DNA of 64,000 nucleotides from Sweltsa coloradensis (GCA_024449915.1 JAMZAV010000100.1:496001-560000); one strand, 5' to 3'; positions 1 through 14,650 are shown, counted from the stretch's first letter. Translations and numbers: made by a program. The notes: a model not told the origin generated them from the letters alone.

Positions 1-1626
1 TCAGTTGCCCGGGGTTGACGCTATAAACTAGGCTATGCTTGTGTCCAAACCGGCGATGCACTGGCGTTTGTACGAGGAAATGGCACATAAGGCAATTACT
101 TGAAAGGATATTATACGATTCGATCGGGAAAACGACTGTTTAGATAAATATCGTTCCGGTCTCTAAAACTACTAACATTTCCAAGAGATGATTTAAAAAC
201 TCGTTGTAATACTTCTGGGGTGGGGGGAGTGGGGCCCCGGATCGGATTTAAAAATTGTCAGAGTTTATATCACGTTGTATATCGCACCAATCATATTTAA
301 CAAATTTATTAACAATTGGAACCGCGAATAATTTTGTATTTTTCGTTCCTCATCAGTTTAATCGTATTCAAAATCACCAAAACATAATTCAGCCTCCACA
401 AATAAGGTTTTTAAATTGCCAGATAGGCAAAGTGATAACCAACATAATACTTCATCGTTCTTAATGTTATATATTTTAGTTTGTAAAAGTTACCTATTCA
501 ATTTGCATTTAGAGTAAAGTGTTTAAGGGGCATCCGGCATACCACCAAATAGACGCGAAAGTAAAAATGACACGGTTTTCTATTTCTTCACTGACACCCC
601 GTGAGCGCAAGATAATGTTTTACAAGTTCTAGTTTTAAAATATCCAGATAACATTAGTCTGAGCAGAACTCGGAAATGAAATTTTATACAGTAAAATCGA
701 AAAGAATTTTAGTTTTCTTTCTATCTCAAGTCTAAACGACAAACGTGTCGTCGCTCATCAGTCATCACCCAGATAAACTGAAACCAAAATGAACGTGCGG
801 CTGGCTTCTTTCACCGCGGCCTCCTGTATATACTTTGTACTGGTCGACTATTTATGGACATCTCTTCTAGATAAGTATTCCCCTAACCATTTCAATCAAA
901 TTGTTATGAAAATAATACAACTAAATGCAAAATATCTACTTTTCTAACTAAGTTTTACGACCCAGGACTTTGTAAGTAATATTTGAGGAATAGTAACTAA
1001 ATATTTAATACCAGAGAATATTCATAAATAGTAAAAAACAATCACTCTAGACCTGAAGTGGGTTTTACTGCATTTCGATTTCTCTTATGCCTAGGCATAC
1101 CTGCCAATAGTTGCAGTATAATATAGTCAAACTTTGAAGAGAATTCGTTGCATCTACGATCAGGAGTTTCACATACGTTGATAGTTTACGTGAATACATA
1201 AAAAGAGAACATTAAACGTGATTTTTATTGTTAAATCGGTTAACGTGCTTGGGCCTGTATGAATTGTCATCGTGTGGCAGAATTTTGGCTCTACACCTCT
1301 GAGACAGATCGCTTCGGAACGGCCTGTCAACGGACACGTTTTCTTTTCTTTGCCTCGGGAATCTAACAAAAGAAACCTGTCGTAGGGGTTCCGTCCAAAC
1401 TGTCCCTGTCTAGTGTGCGCGCACTTTTCAGTTTTATGAATATTATAATATCGTAACCGCGCGCCACTGCAGATTTCAGTTAATTTTGTCAACGTTCTTG
1501 AGTGTAGAATAAATCGCGTTTGGTTGGCAGCGAGTGTGCAGTCTAACAACCTCACGCTCTTCGTTTGTTTTCTCCCAAAAGACGGATGTGTTTGGCTTGA
1601 TTCCACCCCCTACCGACATGATACTC

Positions 1627-1650
1627 TTCCCCCCCCTCCCCCCCCCCCCG
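1627..1650. repeat. C-rich low-complexity tract
   Basis: An almost pure C run is interrupted by a single T, and a CG-rich segment follows. It is one of several C or G homopolymers in the window. Confidence 0.9.
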
Positions 1651-2639
1651 ACGCCGCCCGCCGGTCGTCTCTGTCACCAAACCACTGCATGCTTGTTGGT
1701 AGTCATCAGAGACAAAATTAACCTGCCTTCAAGAATCTAGATGCTTTGCGCGTTAGTGTTTAGAAACAGACAACGGGGAATTTCACCCAAAGAAACTTCT
1801 ATACTCTAGTACCTCGAAACCAGTCGCCTGTCTCTTCTCGCTCTTGGAAAGATGGCTCCGCGCATGTTACTCATCGCGCCGTTATAGATAGCGGTTTTGA
1901 TTATAGTATAGCGCTATTTATATTGCTACGTTGACACATACTCGTCGTACAACCACGCGTCCACCTCTCTGTGTAGGGAGAACTGGATAAACAAGAAACC
2001 CACCGTGGGCGAGAGGGGAACACTCATTCCCCGTTCCCCACTCTGTAAAACAAAGAGAGAGGAAGGATAAATCCGAACCAGGACAGAGAGATACATTAGT
2101 CTACTCGTGGTGCTTGCAGGAAGGAATACATAAAGCACTCCAGATACCTAGAAAGTAACCCTATACTCCCAGCTTCGGATAGAAAATACTGTCAGCTATC
2201 TCTGAATTCGAAAATTAGGTTAGATTTATGTTTCCTTTCAGTTTTATTGAATACTCCTCGAATGTGTATTCCGCAACGCAAGCCCTTACGAAATAGCTTA
2301 CATATCGCATTCTTCGATTTCCTATAATGCGTTTACTTTACAATTCATATTCACATACCTTCAACAACAAAATATATTCCCGCTCCATGCTAATGGGCCC
2401 CGGAAACTCTACCCTCCTTGTGCGAGTATGTAGACTTATTTCATTTTTGAAATTTCAAATGTGTTTCCTGTTAAATAAAAAGCAAATGCCTTCCCATGGC
2501 CTTCTAGTACCTGACGATGATAATCAAACTATAGTTTCTCGACTCTTTCCAATTTTTTTGTTAGCAAAAGACAAATGGTAAATTTAGACGTGTGCAAATA
2601 GTGTTATAAAATATATCTTTAAATATTTGATTTTGAAAG

Positions 2640-2705
2640 GCGGAGGTAGAACACCCACCCACCTCGACCGGGATTCGAACCCAGGGAGTCCAGTGTCGAT
2701 GTTAA
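2640..2705 (-). repeat. tRNA-derived SINE-like fragment (box B)
   Basis: Read on the minus strand, this contains GGTTCGAATCCCGGTC, a good match to the RNA polymerase III box B of tRNA genes (GGTTCGANTCC), followed by a G-rich stretch. No acceptor stem or full cloverleaf can be built, so it is a SINE head or tRNA relic and not a tRNA gene. Confidence 0.45.
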
Positions 2706-2954
2706 TATCACTAAACAAGTTTGGAACACACAGGCAGGCAGCAGTAAAGTCGAGCACAGTAGTCGAGTGAAATATTTAGTAGCAGTTTTTAACTTTTTAG
2801 TGGAGTTCATTAGTGCTGTGTGCCAGCTGTTTGCAATGGCCACTAAACTCCTAGACCAGGGAAATAGGGTAGACTTCTAGTTCATTCGACCTGCAAGTCG
2901 TATGAAACTAATCCACGAGTTCGAACGGTCGAGTAGTCCACAGCAATTTAGTGC

Positions 2955-2996
2955 AACTCGACTAAACTACCGGATGTGTGTACCCGGGCTTTAATG
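2955..2996 (-). repeat. Copy of a dispersed transposon-end-like sequence
   Basis: On the minus strand this reads TTAAAGCCCGGG, then CACACA, CCGG and GTCGAGTTG. A similar order of blocks occurs on the + strand at 56965-57015. Two copies that both begin at TTAAAGCC suggest the end of a dispersed element. No partner end was identified. Confidence 0.35.
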
Positions 2997-3981
2997 CTTT
3001 TCATTACGCGTTGATCGAAAACTCTGGAGCAGTCGTTCAAATCAATAGTATTGCTTTTAATTTAAAAATTAATCTACCACGTATGTCTATGACATGAAAG
3101 CGCGTTCGATGAGTTTAACGTTCATGGTTAATTAGCAATGACATGGGAGCCCTAGCGATAATCGATACAAAAATTGTCTGCTCGTATACATGTATTTCAA
3201 TGGGACACCAATTAATGAACGTGTATACCATGTCGAAGTGGGTCTTATAAATTTGAAACTATTTGTACGAGCCTATTCAATTCTGACATTTTAGCGTAAC
3301 AAATGGTGGTTCAGGTCACTGTATGAAAAGTGTTCGTCATTCTTTTGTACGTTAAACGTATCATTCTTACGTTGTTTATTTTCCTCGATCTTTCATGTTA
3401 TTATTTTCATCTCGAAAATGTTCCGCCACTAAACGTCTCCTCAATTCTCTCAATATGTTCTATATTGAGCCACAACGCTCTCGACTTTTCTATTTTAGGT
3501 TTCTTCTTCATTTCCTACCTGTAACCCCCGTTGCTATGGTAACGCAGCGTTTCTAACTTCTCTGTTCTTTTTTCAATATTCAATAGACATTATATCACTG
3601 CATAGATGCAAAGGGAATATCATACATGCAAACACATCGGCTTTAACGTGACATCCTGCACTGTGAGGGGATGATGTGGCTTCTCCTTGATATAGTAACT
3701 CGATATCAATAAACCCTTTTCACTCCCATTCTCATTTTCAATGAACTTGAACTACCGACAGTCAATGAATGTCATTTCTATAAAAACGAGGTGATGTAAT
3801 TGATTTTACTATGCCCCAACCTACCATATAGAAGTTCCATTCAATATATTGTGTTTTGCGAATGAATAAAATTCATTAGTACTAAAATCGCGATAAAAGT
3901 ACGTTTAAGCCTTTCATTTTCGTATACACGTTTAAGTCCGTTTTCTGAATACTATTTTAAAATGTAAACTATACTCATCTG

Positions 3982-3996
3982 CCCCCCCCCCCCCCT
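3982..3996. repeat. Poly-C tract
   Basis: A run of about 14 C residues leads into TCCCTC. It is simple low-complexity DNA with no coding context. Confidence 0.9.
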
Positions 3997-6900
3997 CCCT
4001 CGTTCCAAATACTTAGTATAAGTTTCGTAACAAATCAGCACTGTTTTTTCAGAGGATGTCATTTCATCAACAAAAATAACAAGCTATTTTTTTGCAGAAA
4101 CTGAATATAAATTTATAATTCAATTCGATGATCATAGCGGGTTTTCAACATTAATCGTAAATCGGGCAAAAAATCTAGACTTCCAAGTTTTTTTTTTGCG
4201 TTTTTGGTACATTCCAAATACTTGAAAATAATATATTGTGGAAAAAGTCGCACAAGCACTGCTTGAAATAGCAAAAATTCAATATCTATGGTTTTCGTTA
4301 TAAATAATAAATACAAAATTAATTAATAAATAATATAAATGAATATAAAATAGTTAAAATTTACTTCCAAGTATTGCATATTCATCATTGGGATGCATTT
4401 AAATTAAAAGATTGTATTACCGAGGATCGATGAAAATGTTTAAACGCGAATTGTATGAGGTTTAATATTTGTCCATTCCTAAAAGCACGTATTTCCTCAA
4501 ATATAACGAAATATGTGTGACAACTGACAGCTGTTACGCTTCTGTGCAGAAATCTGAATAATTTGAGTCAAATGAGTAGGCTTACTTTTCAGCTTTTGGT
4601 TTCAAACGGGCCTGGTGTATAACTTTTGCCTTCGTGGCTCGAATGTTTTTTTAACCTTTGCCAAGTGGGAATTTTCTTTTCACGAAGAAATTGCTTCATT
4701 CTTTTTTTGTGTAAAAGTTAATTTTGAAATTACGTCAGCATAATTTCTAAACCTTGTGTAATAGCTCAAATTAAAAGTTTTACAACCTTGCTCAAGAAAG
4801 ACGTAAATAGATTTTAGTTCTCCACTTGGAACAACTAACTCGAGTTGAGCACGTATTTTAATTAATGTTATCAATTTGTTATGACCTCCTCCGTTTAAAC
4901 TGGCAGAAACTTGAACAATAGTCACGTTTGCTTTCTCTGATCTTTCCTAGTTGTTTCTTTAATAGAATTATTGGTGCATTGAAAGCTACTGCCGTAAACA
5001 CGTTCCTTACTCTGAATATTCCTCACCGAGTTCACGTAGAAGTCATGAAACCCAATACCCCACCAGCTACAACTACTCGCGAATATTCGAGTGACTAAAT
5101 GACAAATGGTTAGTTCCAGACGTAGGTTTGGGACGCAGCCACATTTCACGAATATATCTTTTAAAGTTTCTAAAAAATGTTAAAATAATTAATATTGTCA
5201 AATGTCTAAAAATCGAAGCATGAGTATAGTTCGTAAGTTTTCCATCCGAAGCTGTAAGTGGCCGTCGTTATTTGTCTCGACGCACGTGGTCGTGACATTT
5301 CCGGTCGCCAGAATAACCCGAGGGAGCGAGTGTGTAGGGAGGGATGGTTCATCTTGTCACACTTTGGGCGACGCTTTCGTGGTGTCGACCGGCCGCCGGT
5401 AACGTTCGAACGCCAACAGACTTATTGCCTCGATTAATTATACTGCTAAACGTAGCTTGAAGGGGAAATATTGGTGATTTAGTTAGGACTGTCACGTGAT
5501 ACCTTGGGCTAGGAAAACCTGGGGGCCTAGTCTCGACGAAGATTTGGAATTCGACAGTTCGTCACAGCTAGTGACTAGCTTGGCCCCTTGAATCGAAAGA
5601 TTTTCAATCCGTTGCAAAGAAAGCCAAGCTAGATTTAGTTGTCATTAAAGTTTCTCTTATGGACGTAGCTCAATAAATTATGTTTAGAAAACTTAATATG
5701 GAGTGTCCCCTACAATCAATAAAAAATCTAGGTTTAAAAGGGAACTACTATTTGGTGACATATTTTTTAACTAAATGATGCTACAAGAGACGATTTTTTT
5801 AAATAATTTACAAAGCTGAATGCTCAGTACTCGTACTCAATAAACGGAGTTTTCTGTTGAGTTTGCCTCTGCATGCATCAGAAACCACTCAGTTTCCAGA
5901 GACCGTTACTTCCAATGCCGTCTAGTGCGCGCCCAACGTCTTGGCTAAGACTAAGCCGAGTAGATGGTTATATTTGGAAATGTTTGCTTTGTGTGCTTCG
6001 GTCTATAATGTGAGCGTTATTACCGAGCTGCAGGCCTCACGCTATGTATCCAAGTTGTTAATTATAAATGAATCAGGTTTCTATAAAGTTTACCAGTTGC
6101 CTGGATATGGATTTGTCATGATTGTGGCTTAAAATCCTATGAGTTTACCAACATGTGGTTGAACTTTATCCTTTGTGTCACTCACTCGAGTCGCACCCGA
6201 TAGTGTGCATATATTTTCAACTCGGATCGGATACGTACGTATGCTATATTAGGTAAGAACTCTCTTAAGTAATCATAACTTTCAGTCCAAACCGATTTTA
6301 TAAGTCCGAGAGGCGATGTGGCGTATATACTTGGACGACAAATTTTAGGGTTTTGTTTAAAAACGTGAAGATCCGATCCTCGCAATATGCTTCACTATAT
6401 ACACGAAGTATAAAGCTCAATGCATGCATAATTTGTACTTTAATGTGAACTTTATGCTCTATGATAATTACACAATAACATTTATAATACGAATCTTATT
6501 AATACAACGAATGCCAATATTGTAGTGCCTTGCGGCACTCCTTGCTCCTAGTTCCATACAAAAGAAATAGTCGAATCCTGTAGATCAAATCTTCGATGTG
6601 CGTGCGCTATGTGTGTGCGCGCGTTAACACTCGTTTTCTGAAAATTATTTTTCTTGTGGGTGTGGATTTGAATACTCTTCCCATGTTCAGCTATTGGTGA
6701 TTATGCAAATTCGTCTTGACGTAACGTGGTGTTTTATTATTATTAAGTTTGCATACATTAAAAATTGTTCGTTATTGTTCTATATTATCGCTTGAAACGA
6801 CTCTCTGACATTCCTTGCCAGTTGTCAATTATGCAAAAACCGAGTAAGCCTGAATACGGCACCATGCACACGATAATTCTTTCGTGTATTCTTTTAACTA

Positions 6901-7639
6901 TTAATTATTAATATTTCCATTTTATGACAATCTTAACCAGCCGTCAGACTAAGATTAAGTACTAGCAAACGACCGCAATATTCTAGTTTTCTATATAAGT
7001 TTTACTAAATATGTATAAAACAGTAGTCTTGGATAATGAGCATCGGTAACAGTCTTTTGAGATGACCAGAACGAATTTATTTTTCATCTACACATCCTCA
7101 CATACTGCGACATTTATAAATTATTATTTTGAACCATTTTTGCATAAAGTATAGTATTCGGACCGCTGGTATTTTTATTGTAGCAAGCACTTATAGCCTG
7201 GACAATTGTAATAGTTAGAAATATTTATCTTAAACATCTTGTGTCCTACGATTTTTGGCGTTTGCCGGTACAAATACTCTTCCCGTCCCGGCAATCGTAA
7301 AATATAGTATAGAACGCAAGATATTACAGATACACAATTCTTATTCCAGTGGCCACATGTGAGCGTAAACTACAGCAAAAATATTAGCTGTTCAAATCGT
7401 ATGCTTTTCGCAAAAATGCTGTATAAAGTGGGAAGTATGGGAGTATGCGTCTACGAAGAAAATGTACACAGTTTTGTAAGAATACTGTTACCGATGTTCT
7501 TTCTCCAAAATTACTCTTCATCTACATACATTATGGTAAACGTATTATTGTGCCCGCACAGCCTTCGTGTTGCCTGTTAAAAATAACTTCTCTGTCATTA
7601 TTACAAAACGCAAATTTTTGTTTTAACACTGTATTTGAA

Positions 7640-8300
7640 TTTTAACCGGTTCCTACTCGGAACTGTCGAACACCGAAGTTGAGCAGTCTTCGGGCGTGGT
7701 CACGGGTACAGTGGGTGAACGTTCTGCCCTGAGACACACGTATACCGCTGGTTCGAGAGCTAGTGTAACGGCTTCGTTCTCCTCGGCGTCTGCTCGGCCG
7801 TCCGGGTTAGTGGAGGAACCGATAAGACTGTCAAGGTTACACCGTCCCACCACAGCGGCTCCGCTCAGTTCCTTACAGTACAGCATTCTGCGTCAAATTG
7901 AAATGCACTGACTCATATGAGACACCGCGCACTTGCTCCGCTCCGGCCAGTACCTAGGCCAGTACATGTGTAACTTCCCCTCTATCGCTCGGTTCCGTTC
8001 ATCCTTGATTGCTCGAGCGAGCAACTTGGACGTACAGCCGGACGGGGTAGAAGACAGTTCCAACTGAAGAGAGCACCGCTTATAAAAATTGTCCTACTAT
8101 GAGGTCGAGAAACAGAATGGAACTGGTGAACCGAGTGTAGCACCTGGTCGCATGGCTCTGAGCGGAGCGTCTAGTGCGCGGCACTTGGGACGGTACCGAA
8201 GTGATTACTCACACCACTCTGGCCACGGAACTGAGCCGAGCCGCTGTGATGCGCGCCCTGCTAAAGCCGTTGGTCTCCTTGGTACTTTTCGAAAGGAGTA
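7640..8300. repeat. GC-rich block with imperfect inverted repeats, probably mobile-element derived
   Basis: GC content rises sharply here against AT-rich flanks. Short open frames occur on both strands (for example minus 7653-7886 and plus 7696-7911), as expected from GC-rich repeat DNA. The segment around 7915-7945 (ACCGCGCACTTGCTCCGCTC) reappears inverted around 8155-8185 (GAGCGGAGCGTCTAGTGCGC), so part of the block is an imperfect palindrome. No target duplication or known protein was seen. I infer a repeat and not a gene. Confidence 0.35.
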
Positions 8301-8449
8301 GGCTACATGCCGGTACCGGGTTTCCCCTCCTACCTTCTGTTCATACTTCATTCTCATCTATCACCACTCATCGTCCCGAATAGCCAAAGTGCAGCAATAT
8401 CCAATCAAATATTCAATAAATTACAAATCCAACTGTTATGGGTCTTGAA

Positions 8450-8510
8450 CCCGGGCGCCCGCCCGACAACCGTGAGACCCGGGTTTGAGTCCTGGTCGAG
8501 ATTTGGTTCA
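8450..8510 (+). repeat. tRNA-like (box B) fragment
   Basis: The segment includes GGGTTTGAGTCCTGGTCG, which resembles a degenerate polymerase III box B with a T-arm-like flank, in a short GC-rich patch. No complete tRNA fold is apparent. It is probably a SINE or tRNA relic. Confidence 0.3.
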
Positions 8511-9917
8511 TCACTTCACGATTGTATGAACAGAATCGGAATCGGTAGAACATAGGTTACTTATGTATGGAATTTTTTGTTATTTGACAATATTTTTTGA
8601 AATCACGTAGTTCGATCTTGTCTTGACATTTTCTTTCTACTAATCGGTGAACAGTGGGCGTTTCTCCCTCGGGTCAGGCAGGCAGGCAGACGATAAGATC
8701 TTCCTTCCCCTCGTAGTACCAAGGTCTGATGTGGCGCTCAGACAAGGCGACGCCTGCATGGCATAGGTTGCGTGACCCCACTTGCTAATTGCCGGATTGC
8801 ATTCTAGAAGCCGTTCAGCCGACTATAACAGCAATCGAACGCTTCAATGCATCATGGGGCTGGTTCTTGCTTTGCTTAAACGTACACTCGCCGTGTGAAA
8901 TAAACACGTATTTTGCATTATTAATATTTAACAGACGTGTTTTCCACATTTGTGGACGTAATTGGATCTCAAGTGTTTTACCGAGGTGTGTTTATGCAGA
9001 TACGCTCAAAGCTAAGTAATTATGTGGATGGGAAGAACGCGATAGAAATGGCGTGAAAAACACTTATTTAATGAATTTCATTCCGAGGGTATTCAGCATG
9101 GGATTCATTATATTAAAGGCTTTTAAAACCTTTTATCTCTGCTCTCTTAAATCGCAGCACTTTTGAATAATTACATCTCTCCAGTACACTATTCAGTATG
9201 ACTATTGTTAGATGCTTAAATGCATTATGCAGTAGAGTAAAGCAATTATTATGAAAAGTGCAAACTTGTGAAGGGTTTCTTTTCTTTTCCTTGCTGAGAA
9301 AGAATGGCTTAAATGACAGCTGCCTTGTACCTTATTACCATTTTCTGTAATCGGAGTAAGATGAGGGGGAAGCTATTAAATAATCCATCCGGCTAAATAT
9401 AACTTTGACCATAGGACTACATTATTCACGTGCTAAGTTTTAGAATTTTTGAAATCTTACATCTCAGAAAACAGCTTGAATTATTTTCCCAAATTTAGTT
9501 CAACGAATGAGGATATTAAAATATTTACAATATAATATATTCAATAGTTTTGTGTTTTTTAAACAAAATCCCTCCTTAAATCCAGTTATTGATTGATAGA
9601 AATTATCAGTTGCTGCAAAAATCATACCCGATGAGGGCTCTCTAGGCTCTAGCAGTCAGGGCAGATTTTTATGATACATGTTATCAATCAATAATATATA
9701 GTTATAATAAAACTTTTTATTGTATTGCGACTCGTTGATGTAAATTTGAATATTGGGTTCCATGGTCGCGGAGTTGTTATTCGTAGTCAATGTTTGGAAG
9801 GTCGTGTAGACTAAGAACATATCACGCAGAATAAGTATAAACACAATGAAATTTCTAAAATTTTGGAAAACTAGGTTTTCATACACTAAACTAGCACGGG
9901 TCAGGGAGTACTCAAAA

Positions 9918-10155
9918 GGGAGCGAAGCACGTCGTTATTGTTCCATGCTTGTTCCAGCCTTCACTTATGGTGGAGGTGCCGACTTCGTGAATATTCAAGC
10001 TTAACGGGGTGCTTCCCTCCCCCCCAGCCACACGATCACGAACTCATACTGTATCATACTTGCTAAAGGGCAGTGCAAAAATGCATGTCAATCGGAGGTC
10101 ATGTTCGGTTTTTATCGTGAGACGTGACACCTAAGACAGATGGACGGATAGAATA
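9918..10155 (-). repeat. Copy of the 'CCCGGCACCTCCACCA' dispersed family
   Basis: Read on the minus strand from 10155 down, it carries in order a CCGTCCATCTGT block, TCTCACGATAAAAACCGAAC, a CCGATTGACATGC block, an AGTATGATACA block and finally GGCACCTCCACCA. About 40 bases further on is GCTTCGCTCCCTTTT. The same order of blocks is seen at 11150-11365 and 61540-61747, so this is a genuine dispersed repeat family. No coding capacity is visible and I cannot name the family. Confidence 0.7.
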
Positions 10156-11149
10156 ATGATTCATATAGGGCAGCTTCGCCTCCTTTTAAACCAATATATA
10201 TTTATATATGGAGTGTAGCGTAATAAAAAAATAGCTCTACCGGTAATTGAACACGTGACTTCTACTGTTCGGGCTGATGCTAGCGGCTATGTAGGAAACT
10301 TAATAAGATGTGTCTTATGTCTAAATAACTATAACTATTAAACCAATCCTAAACAATAAAAATATATTACAGCTTGCGAGTGTGAGTAGTAAAAGGGATT
10401 TTATATATCCATCTTTTTGATTTTGGGAAATCATTTCATTCTCTAGTTCAGAAAAAAATTCAAGGGCGCCCATTCACTTTTCAGGGACGCTTCCACTTGT
10501 CCCATGATTTATTTCTAGTCTAGTGTTGGACGGGAATCCGTTAGTCTTGGCTCGTTGCCAGGGATGCAATGTCTTGTTTACGTATCCAGGAAATGAGATC
10601 GGACATTCTGCAATTTGCGAATCCTTAAGGAAGGGTTGAAAAGTCGTCCAGGATCTTAATAGAATACATAAAACGAGGGTTTCTGAGTTCAAACTTCCGA
10701 ATGTACGTTATCTTTGGAATCTTGGAGAACTCACTTTACGTTATACGATCCAATTTGGCTCGGCAGTCTTAAAACTATTTGTTAGTTGCTACCGAGTCCT
10801 TAGAACGCGAGCCGTTTAAACATAACACAGGTTACTAATTCTGCGCGAGATCTGAAGGACCTTCTCATATCGAGCAATTTGCAGTTTCGAGAAAGATTAG
10901 GATAATATACGTAGCCAATCTAGTTAACTTTTTATTATTCTGGAATCGACGCTTGCTCCCGAGGGAAATATCCGGAATCCCAACACAATCGTACACCATG
11001 GCTGTTGACCGAATTGGGCCTTACAATTTCCGATTCTACAAAATGGCAATCTTAGAGTTCAGTTTTAATTAAAACGCATTTTCAATTGTATTCCAATCTT
11101 ACGTGAATAAAAAAAAACTCAAAAGTAAAACAATCGCAATTTTTAGGGG

Positions 11150-11365
11150 TCTAATCTCCCCTCTTCTGCCCGTTCGTCTGTGCGGTGCCTCGTCTTACGA
11201 TAGAAACCGAACTTGACATCCGATTGGCACGCGGTTTTTTGTTGACATTGCCTTTCAACAAGGATGATACATGATATTTTTGGTGACCCTAGTTAGTGGG
11301 TCAAGAGAACGGGGCTATCCTCACTAAAAATATACCATTTCGAACCCGGCACCTCCACCAAATGA
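11150..11365 (+). repeat. Copy of the 'CCCGGCACCTCCACCA' dispersed family
   Basis: Blocks in order: TGCCCGTTCGTCTGTGCG, a TTACGATAGAAACCGAAC block, CCGATTGGCACGC, TTGACATTGCC, AGGATGATACATG, GGTGACCCTAGTTAGTGGG and the closing CCCGGCACCTCCACCAAA. It aligns along its length with 61540-61747 and with the minus-strand copy at 9918-10155. The copies are clearly diverged. No open frame is shared. Confidence 0.75.
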
Positions 11366-14300
11366 GATCCAACACAGGTTTTATTTATATTATCGCGTTC
11401 TTTATTCGACAATGTTGTTTTAGGTATAGCATGTAATTCGCTCACTATTCTTGGATCTAACTATGTTTGATTTTCTTGCTGCGTCTTGGTGACACTTTTG
11501 TCCTGTTCATGTACTCACATGGTGAGGACGTCTGTTCTTATTCACCATCAGTCATCGCCATCATTATCATAATCCCGTTCATCAACGCCATCTCTAAAAA
11601 CCGAACTGTACGATCTCTCTCCTAGCTTTGCGTGGGATCGATGAAGTTCTCGGTGATAAGACCCAGCGAGCGAGTGGCTTAGCATACTGTTAATCACCAA
11701 GAACATCGCCGAAATATGTTGAAGCACGGCCCGGTAAATTTGACTTGCAAATCCAATGCCCCGTGGTTCAAGCGTGTAACATTTTAATGAAAATAAGAGA
11801 TATTTAAAATTGGTTAGCATTTTCAAGATTGTGGTCTAAATAGATGCATATGAAATTCTCCTTATGGGAAATGTTCATTAGAAAGAAAATTCCATTCAAA
11901 GTGTTGGAACAAATAACTCGTCGATGAATATTTTTGGTTCGAGCTCCTCTGCTTTTAGACAGGGATTCGTTATAAAATTGAGCTAAGGGCGTCAAAAGTA
12001 CATAATCTATTTTGTAGTAATTTAAGCAGCTCAATGCGGACATTTCATCAAAGCTCATCAGGGCAAACTAATATACACTCACTCAGCACAACTGGATGTA
12101 CCCTACGTTTTTTCGTTCCAATACAACCAAGTTTGCATGTTTTAAAATCGTTCATAGCTCGTATAAGTGTCCATTTGTAATACTTTTCCTTGAACATCGC
12201 CACACTGCTTTTTTTCGTTTTGGCTAAGTCACCACGCACATGTCAAAATTTGGATGCCACCTGAATTTTTCGTTTCTTTTCATCACATCATCACTTGCAT
12301 CACAGACAAATAACTGTATCGTGATGTAGAAAGTCTAAAATAGTTGGAAACGTAAAAACCTCAAAATTAATCTCGGACCAAATCACACTTTGTTTTGTTG
12401 TCGGTAATTCATTTACGTTTCGAAATTGAAGTAATGCCAAAGTCGTGATTTAGACTTAAGCGTTGAGTGGATGATTATAGTCGCCACCCATTTGAAGACA
12501 TCGCCACCATAAATTCTGTATAATATTATAAATATCATTTATTCATTGCTCCAAGCAATGCAGTTATTGCGCAAAGAAGCATGCTCACATAATTTACACG
12601 TGTAGTTGCAGAACGCTAAATTTTGCGAAATCTATTTTTGGGTCTGTTTTTAATTTTCGGGGCTACTGCACAAACTTAACACGCAATAGATGCAAGTTGC
12701 AACTGAACGCACACCTTACTTAAAACAAAAATTCCATAATTTATCACGAATTTCTAATTTTATTTACACGGTACAATATACCAGTACAGCGGAGTGCTTA
12801 TGCCTAGTTTATATATCACATTTTCTATGCTCACAATTTTATAAATACGTAATCTTTATAACCGGGAATCGTATGACATGTTGTTTCCGTTATCTAAATT
12901 CGAATATTTCAAGTTGACGTATGCACAGGAAGTACGCATTTCCAATGTCAAATAATTTGATTTATATTTGCCTAAAACTGTCCATATTGTGAATACATGA
13001 AACGTTTGTTCTCCCTTTGATCTGTCGTAACGTGAACACGGCGTACGCCCCCTTTGGAACACCCATTCTTCACAGATGGTTCTAAAGTCTCAACTCCGCA
13101 GGATGAGGGGAGGATTGAAATAGTTGTGGATATTTTTGTCTTCTTTACTTGAAGTACAACAGATCGAGTCAACCTTTTAGCGAAGTGAAGAACGAAGTAA
13201 GAGTGGAGAGAAACGTGAAATGTGCCAACATCCACGATTTAACGACAGATAGACACTAGACAGGCAGGCAGAAGGCACGAGATAGACATGGATATTATCT
13301 GATTCAGACCAGATTTTTTGTTCTTTTGATGGCGGAAAGTTGGATAATTTTTAACGCTGGTCGAAAATATTTCGTTTGATCCCTTGCCCGTGCCTCGTTT
13401 TCCATTGAATAATTGGTTCTAATTGGCATTCTAGAATTTTGCCAACAAAACCTGCATTTGTGCGTAAAGTATACTATAAACATAACCAGACATGACAAGA
13501 GTATATTATTTCTGCTGCCACACGGACGTGGTTTTGTGAGGACGAATGGACGTGTTTACTCAAAAGTGACTTTTACTCCGAAATCTCCCAAGGTTCTTCG
13601 CAAATTATTGTTTCGTTGGAAATAAAATTTGTCAAATCGTAAGGGCTATAAAATAAAGTCTATACGTTGAACAAGTTTAGATAGCACTCGCCGAGAATTT
13701 GTGACACCATGTATGCCTACGCCAACGTTGACGGTTTGCGCAAGCAATAACAACTATATTTTGACCATATTTTGCTGTTTCAAAGAAAATGCTTTATTGT
13801 ACTTCCAATTGTATCAATAAAAGTTTTATTGTAACTGTTTAAGGGTTTAAAGAATAGCAAAGTGATGATTTTGAGGGGGGAAAAAAACAATGAACTTTAT
13901 TACCCGCTAAACCCAACAAGATCTTTCATACTGGCTAATTATTAGTGACGATTTTATAGAGAAAAAGAAAAAAATGTTGGGTTTTCTATAGAAATGTTAA
14001 AACTTCGTAAAAAGATACACCGGCAGACATTGGACTTCTAATAGTTCATTATTGACGACGTGACTTACTAGTTTATCTTTTTGTATAACCACAAACCACA
14101 TCATTAAAAAAAAAATGTGTGTAAGTGATGTCACCATTATGCTGATTGGATATGAGATTTCCAATAATGGGGGTGTAATTTGGGGGCGCATATTTTTGCG
14201 GGTTTTTATTTCAAATCGTTGATCATAATATAGTGCGTTGACTATAGGCATGCTATTATTCACTTTACAAATTTTACAAAAACAATTACACCTACGAGAG

Positions 14301-14650
14301 TGTTTCCCGACTAACCAAATCGAGAAATAGGCATGCTGTTAGGGGACAGGCCAGCCTTCTGCGTGGAAGCTTATGTAATCCTGTTGAGCGAGTTTTGCAG
14401 ATAGTACAAGGTGGGTGATACATTCGAGACGATACAGGTTGTGCATTGCGTGATTGCATGGTCCACTCTAAGTACAATAACGGTATTTGTATTGTCGCAG
14501 TCGGTGGCGCATGCTCAAGGCCACCCAGAGCTTTTGCTTACTTTAATCGTTGCGCAATGTAAGCACGTTATCTCAGTGGCGTAGGACAGTATTTTTATAC
14601 ATTCTACAGTCCGAATACCTTGAAATACGTTACACACAGTGCAAAGCGAT

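Noticed and set aside
1169..1606. 145-codon minus-strand open frame
   Set aside because: No recognisable motif and no splice or promoter context; it lies in a moderately GC-rich patch where long chance frames are expected.
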